The position numbers and the translations under genes were made by a program. The notes beneath the pieces were generated by a model. That model had not been told where the DNA came from. It saw nothing but the letters and a program-made list of their open reading frames with translations, and ran no database searches. A stretch of 64,000 bases of DNA. Origin: Myxococcus fulvus. GTDB taxonomy: Bacteria; Myxococcota; Myxococcia; Myxococcales; Myxococcaceae. How positions within the stretch are numbered: the stretch's first letter is position 1; every line of letters starts with the position of its first letter. Shown piece by piece: positions 61,485 through 64,000 of this stretch. Where the stretch lies: NCBI RefSeq assembly GCF_900111765.1, contig NZ_FOIB01000002.1:124001-188000 (forward strand). The letters are read 5' to 3'.

Positions 61485-63050
61485 CTATAGCCCCAACGCG
61501 TATACCTTGTTCCGGTCCACCACGTAGACACGGTCCTTCACGATGACCGGGTCCCTCAGCGCGCCTCCGTCGGACGTGCCCACCAGCGACGCCTTGGTGG
61601 CGCTCCACAACGTCGACAACGTGGAGACGGCGACGACATGCAACCCGGTGCGCGAGGTGATGACCAGCGTGGGGATGCTCACGCCCGCATCATCCTTCGT
61701 CCCCGACGCCGCCGCGATGCTGGTGCTGCGCCTGCCCGCGAAGGGCGTGGTGGAAAAATCCAGCAGGTCCCGCCCGTAGAACGGGATGATGACGTCATAC
61801 ACACCCGTCAGCGTGGTCGTCAGGGGCGTGCCGCCCGAGAGCGCGTCGAAGGAGTACAGGACGGTGCCCAGGTTGGAGCCGGAGGTCTCCTGGGCCGCGA
61901 AGATGGCCCGTCCCGCCACGAGCACCGGCGCCTGGAAGCCGGTGAGGTGCGAGGCGGGGAGCGGCGCGGAGCGGAAGAGGCTGGCGCCGTTGTAGCCCGC
62001 GTTGCGGATGTTGAACGTCACGGTGCCGGTGGCCGGGTCCCGCTCCAGCAGATAGATGCGATTGCCCGACACGCTGATGTGGCTGGCGGGCTCCAGCGCC
62101 ACGCGGGGCCAGCGCGCCGTGCCCGTGGCGACATCCCAGCCATACAGGCCCGTGGCGAAGGGACGGGGCTCGGTGGCGGAGCAGTTGGTGGAGCACTGGA
62201 AGTTGTAGATGGCGGCCAGGTAGATGAAGCCGCCGTCCGCGGCGATGGAGCCCAGGCGGTCCTCGGCCGTGTCCCACTGGTGCTGGGGGAAGACGCGCGT
62301 GCCGCCGTAGTAGCCGTAGGTGTTCAGCTCCAGGAGCAGGTTGCCGCGCTTGTCCATGGAGCGCAGACCCAGCTTGGGGCCGTGGTAGTGGAGCTGGTTG
62401 TAGACCCACAGCCGCGTGCCGTCCGACAGCGACTGGCCCCAGCTGTCGTTGGGCGCCTGCTCGTACTCGGCATAGGGGATGGTGCCGCCCGAGTAGTAGT
62501 TGGCGCCGAACTGCTGGCTCCAGGTCCGGATGCCGTCGTCGTTGCGGACGATGCCCTCCTTCGCCTCGTACACACCGCCGCCCACGTTCTTCTCGTAGGT
62601 GAACATCGTCGGCCAGTGGCCGCGGTTGTCATTGAGCTGCCGGTCCACGCTCCACACGTTGGCGCCGGTGTCCACGGCGAGCTTGTCCAGCGCGGGGCTT
62701 CCGCCGGAGCCGACGTAGTTGGGATTGGAGTTCCACGTCAGGTAGACGCCGCCGGTGTTCGCCACCACGCGCTCGACACCCTGCACCGTGCGCCCCGCGC
62801 CCGCGGTGGGCGCGTACTCCCAGAGCTTGCGCAAGGGATGCCACGCGCAACCGTCGGAGGTGGAGGAGCGGCGGGCATCATGGCCCAGCGTCGTCCAGGC
62901 GTTGGTTCCCGTGCACGGTGGCACCACGGCGGAGGTGACGACTCCCGCTGTCTCGGCTGGCGGTGGAGGGGCTTCCGTCCCCGAGCCTCCACAAGCGACG
63001 AGCCCCACGGCGGACCACATCAGCACCACGCCTCGTGTCTTCAGCGTCAT
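61485..63050 (-). CDS. Lipoprotein with PQQ-like beta-propeller
   Basis: 521 residues from the ATG at 63050 (GGGAGG upstream). Lipoprotein signal (LMWSAVGLVACGG, Cys about 20), an Ala-Pro linker, then repeated blade-like units: LDKLAVDTGANVWSVDRQL, GLYGWDVATGTARWPRVALE, GNRIYLLERDPATG, GTVLYSFDALSGGTPL and the last VIVKDRVYVVDRNKVYALGL. These fit a WD/PQQ-type propeller, which commonly scaffolds protein complexes or binds ligands in the envelope. There is no quinone-site pattern, so a dehydrogenase role is unlikely. Upstream of, and probably co-transcribed with, the secreted protein at 60479. Confidence 0.85.
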   Translation of the reverse strand: MTLKTRGVVLMWSAVGLVACGGSGTEAPPPPAETAGVVTSAVVPPCTGTNAWTTLGHDARRSSTSDGCAWHPLRKLWEYAPTAGAGRTVQGVERVVANTGGVYLTWNSNPNYVGSGGSPALDKLAVDTGANVWSVDRQLNDNRGHWPTMFTYEKNVGGGVYEAKEGIVRNDDGIRTWSQQFGANYYSGGTIPYAEYEQAPNDSWGQSLSDGTRLWVYNQLHYHGPKLGLRSMDKRGNLLLELNTYGYYGGTRVFPQHQWDTAEDRLGSIAADGGFIYLAAIYNFQCSTNCSATEPRPFATGLYGWDVATGTARWPRVALEPASHISVSGNRIYLLERDPATGTVTFNIRNAGYNGASLFRSAPLPASHLTGFQAPVLVAGRAIFAAQETSGSNLGTVLYSFDALSGGTPLTTTLTGVYDVIIPFYGRDLLDFSTTPFAGRRSTSIAAASGTKDDAGVSIPTLVITSRTGLHVVAVSTLSTLWSATKASLVGTSDGGALRDPVIVKDRVYVVDRNKVYALGL

Positions 63051-63087
63051 GGCACGACCTCCCCGTTTGTGGGCCCACGCTAGCGGT

Positions 63088-64000
63088 TCACGACACCGCT
63101 GTCCCCACCTCCCCCTTCCCTGCCTGCAGTCGAAGCGGCTGGGCACGGCCGTAGGTGAGCGAGCGCCACAGCCACTCCACCGGTCCGAAGCGGAAGCGGG
63201 AGAGCCACAGGTGACTGAGGACGATTTGCACCGCGAAGATGCCGAGCGACAGGAAGATGACCCGTGACGGCGGCAGCTTCGTGAGGAGCCCCAGCCCCCA
63301 GCCGTTGTAGATGAAGACGCTCACCATCGACTGCAACAGGTAGTTCGTGAGCGCCATGCGGCCCACGGGCATCAGCACGGCGAAGACGCGCTGGACCCAA
63401 CCACGCCGGGACAGGAGCGCGAAGATGGCGACGTAGGCCGCGCCCAGGAAGAGGCAGCCGAGTTCCTGCACCTGGTTGAGCAGGATGGACGTGTCACGGC
63501 TCATCTGGTCCATCAACCCCAGCGAGCGCAGCCGCCAGAGCACCAGCCCCAGGCCGTTGCCGATGACGCCGAGGAAGAGGCCCCAGAACAACAGGCGGTG
63601 GTGAATGGGCCGGTTGCCCTCGATGTCCTGGAGCAACAACAGCCGCCCCGCCAGCAGCCCGAAGAGGAAGCGGCCCAACGCGAAGCTCATCCAGACGAGG
63701 CGGTTGGGCTGCAGGAAGGTCTCCACGTTGAAGCGCATGCCACCGAGCATCGCCGTCCAGAGCGAGTCACTCGAGTACGCCTCCAGGAGGCGCGTGCGCG
63801 CCGCCAGCTCCGCCGCGCGTGTGGCCGTCGCCGTGGCCTTCGCGGCCTCCGCGCCGTGGAGCCAGATGGGGATGTGGTGTGAGAGCAGTTGGACGGTGCT
63901 GGGTATCACCGCCATGCACAGCACGGCCCAGATGAGCACCGTCTTGTTCGAGGCCTTGCGGAACAACAGGAGCAGGAAGCCCACCAGCGCGTAGGTGTGC
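63088..64000 (-). CDS. DUF418-type integral membrane protein, 5' end cut by window
   Basis: The reading frame is open to the window edge, so the start is off the window; 303 codons are visible. Many membrane helices: TYALVGFLLLLF, VLIWAVLCMAVIPSTVQLL, FALGRFLFGLLAGRLLLL, LLFWGLFLGVIGNGLGLVLW and VIFLSLGIFAVQIVLSHLWL. The C-terminal signature GRMALTNYLLQSM...IYNGWGLGL...SHLWLSRFRFGPVEWLWRSLTYG is typical of DUF418/YeiB-like proteins, putative transporters of unknown substrate. It ends 37 bp before the propeller lipoprotein start on the same strand and may be the first gene of that transcript. Confidence 0.9.
   Translation of the reverse strand, partial: HTYALVGFLLLLFRKASNKTVLIWAVLCMAVIPSTVQLLSHHIPIWLHGAEAAKATATATRAAELAARTRLLEAYSSDSLWTAMLGGMRFNVETFLQPNRLVWMSFALGRFLFGLLAGRLLLLQDIEGNRPIHHRLLFWGLFLGVIGNGLGLVLWRLRSLGLMDQMSRDTSILLNQVQELGCLFLGAAYVAIFALLSRRGWVQRVFAVLMPVGRMALTNYLLQSMVSVFIYNGWGLGLLTKLPPSRVIFLSLGIFAVQIVLSHLWLSRFRFGPVEWLWRSLTYGRAQPLRLQAGKGEVGTAVS

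Noticed and set aside
61485..63050. Quinoprotein (PQQ) dehydrogenase
   Set aside because: Blade-like repeats are present, but no cofactor-site or Cys-Cys pattern of quinoprotein dehydrogenases was seen; called a propeller lipoprotein.

Overview
This is a high-GC chromosomal window with strongly GC-biased third codon positions. Its gene content points to a predatory, fruiting delta-proteobacterium of the Myxococcota (Cystobacterineae/Myxococcus type). Evidence is the Myxococcales-type sigma factor coupled to a Ser/Thr kinase, many lipoproteins and outer-membrane barrels, secreted lytic enzymes (chitinase, GH128 glucanase, nuclease, peptidase) and a PUFA-synthase-like type I PKS. Both window edges cut genes: a thiolase at the left and a DUF418-type membrane protein at the right. 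I see no prophage, IS element, CRISPR array or plasmid origin.

Layout. (1) 1-4.04 kb: thiolase, a secreted protein of unknown function and hemE, all on the minus strand. (2) 4.05-18.16 kb: a divergent alpha-glucan (starch/maltodextrin) locus. The minus arm encodes a lipoprotein isoamylase, an outer-membrane porin and a lipoprotein alpha-amylase that runs into hemE. The plus arm encodes MalK, a fused MalE-MalF, MalG and a 1101-aa repeat lipoprotein. Together they can debranch and cut glucan outside the cell, pass oligosaccharides through the outer membrane and import them by ABC transport. (3) 18.24-18.51 kb: promoter, tRNA-Val(UAC), tRNA-Asp(GUC) and a strong terminator. (4) 18.4-28.3 kb: mixed small genes, including a zinc-motif protein, a Cys-rich lipoprotein, a barrel, two alpha/beta hydrolases, an NmrA-like protein, an outer-membrane protein, an OYE reductase and a DUF6766-like membrane protein, with several well-formed palindromes between them. 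(5) 28.3-37.75 kb: a three-gene minus-strand operon: ACP-ACP-FabL-like protein, a 2232-aa hotdog-AT-KS-halfKS-KR-DH synthase and a membrane fatty-acid desaturase. This is the most novel-looking system in the window and probably makes an unusual unsaturated lipid or polyketide. (6) 38.1-44.4 kb: YciI-like protein, GH18 chitinase, SWIM/SNF2 helicase and a lipoprotein. (7) 44.5-49.3 kb: translationally coupled sigma factor and Ser/Thr kinase-TPR protein, then about 0.8 kb of non-coding DNA holding tandem repeats of about 122 bp. (8) 49.3-64 kb: UvrA-like ATPase, GH128 lipoprotein, a nuclease, a cyclotransferase-like protein and an M28 peptidase that lack classical signal peptides, a LysR regulator divergent from a lipoprotein-SDR pair, a GFA protein, a LysE exporter, two secreted proteins and the DUF418-type protein.

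Calls rest on reading translated sequence, motifs, start context and gene layout only. No database search was run.
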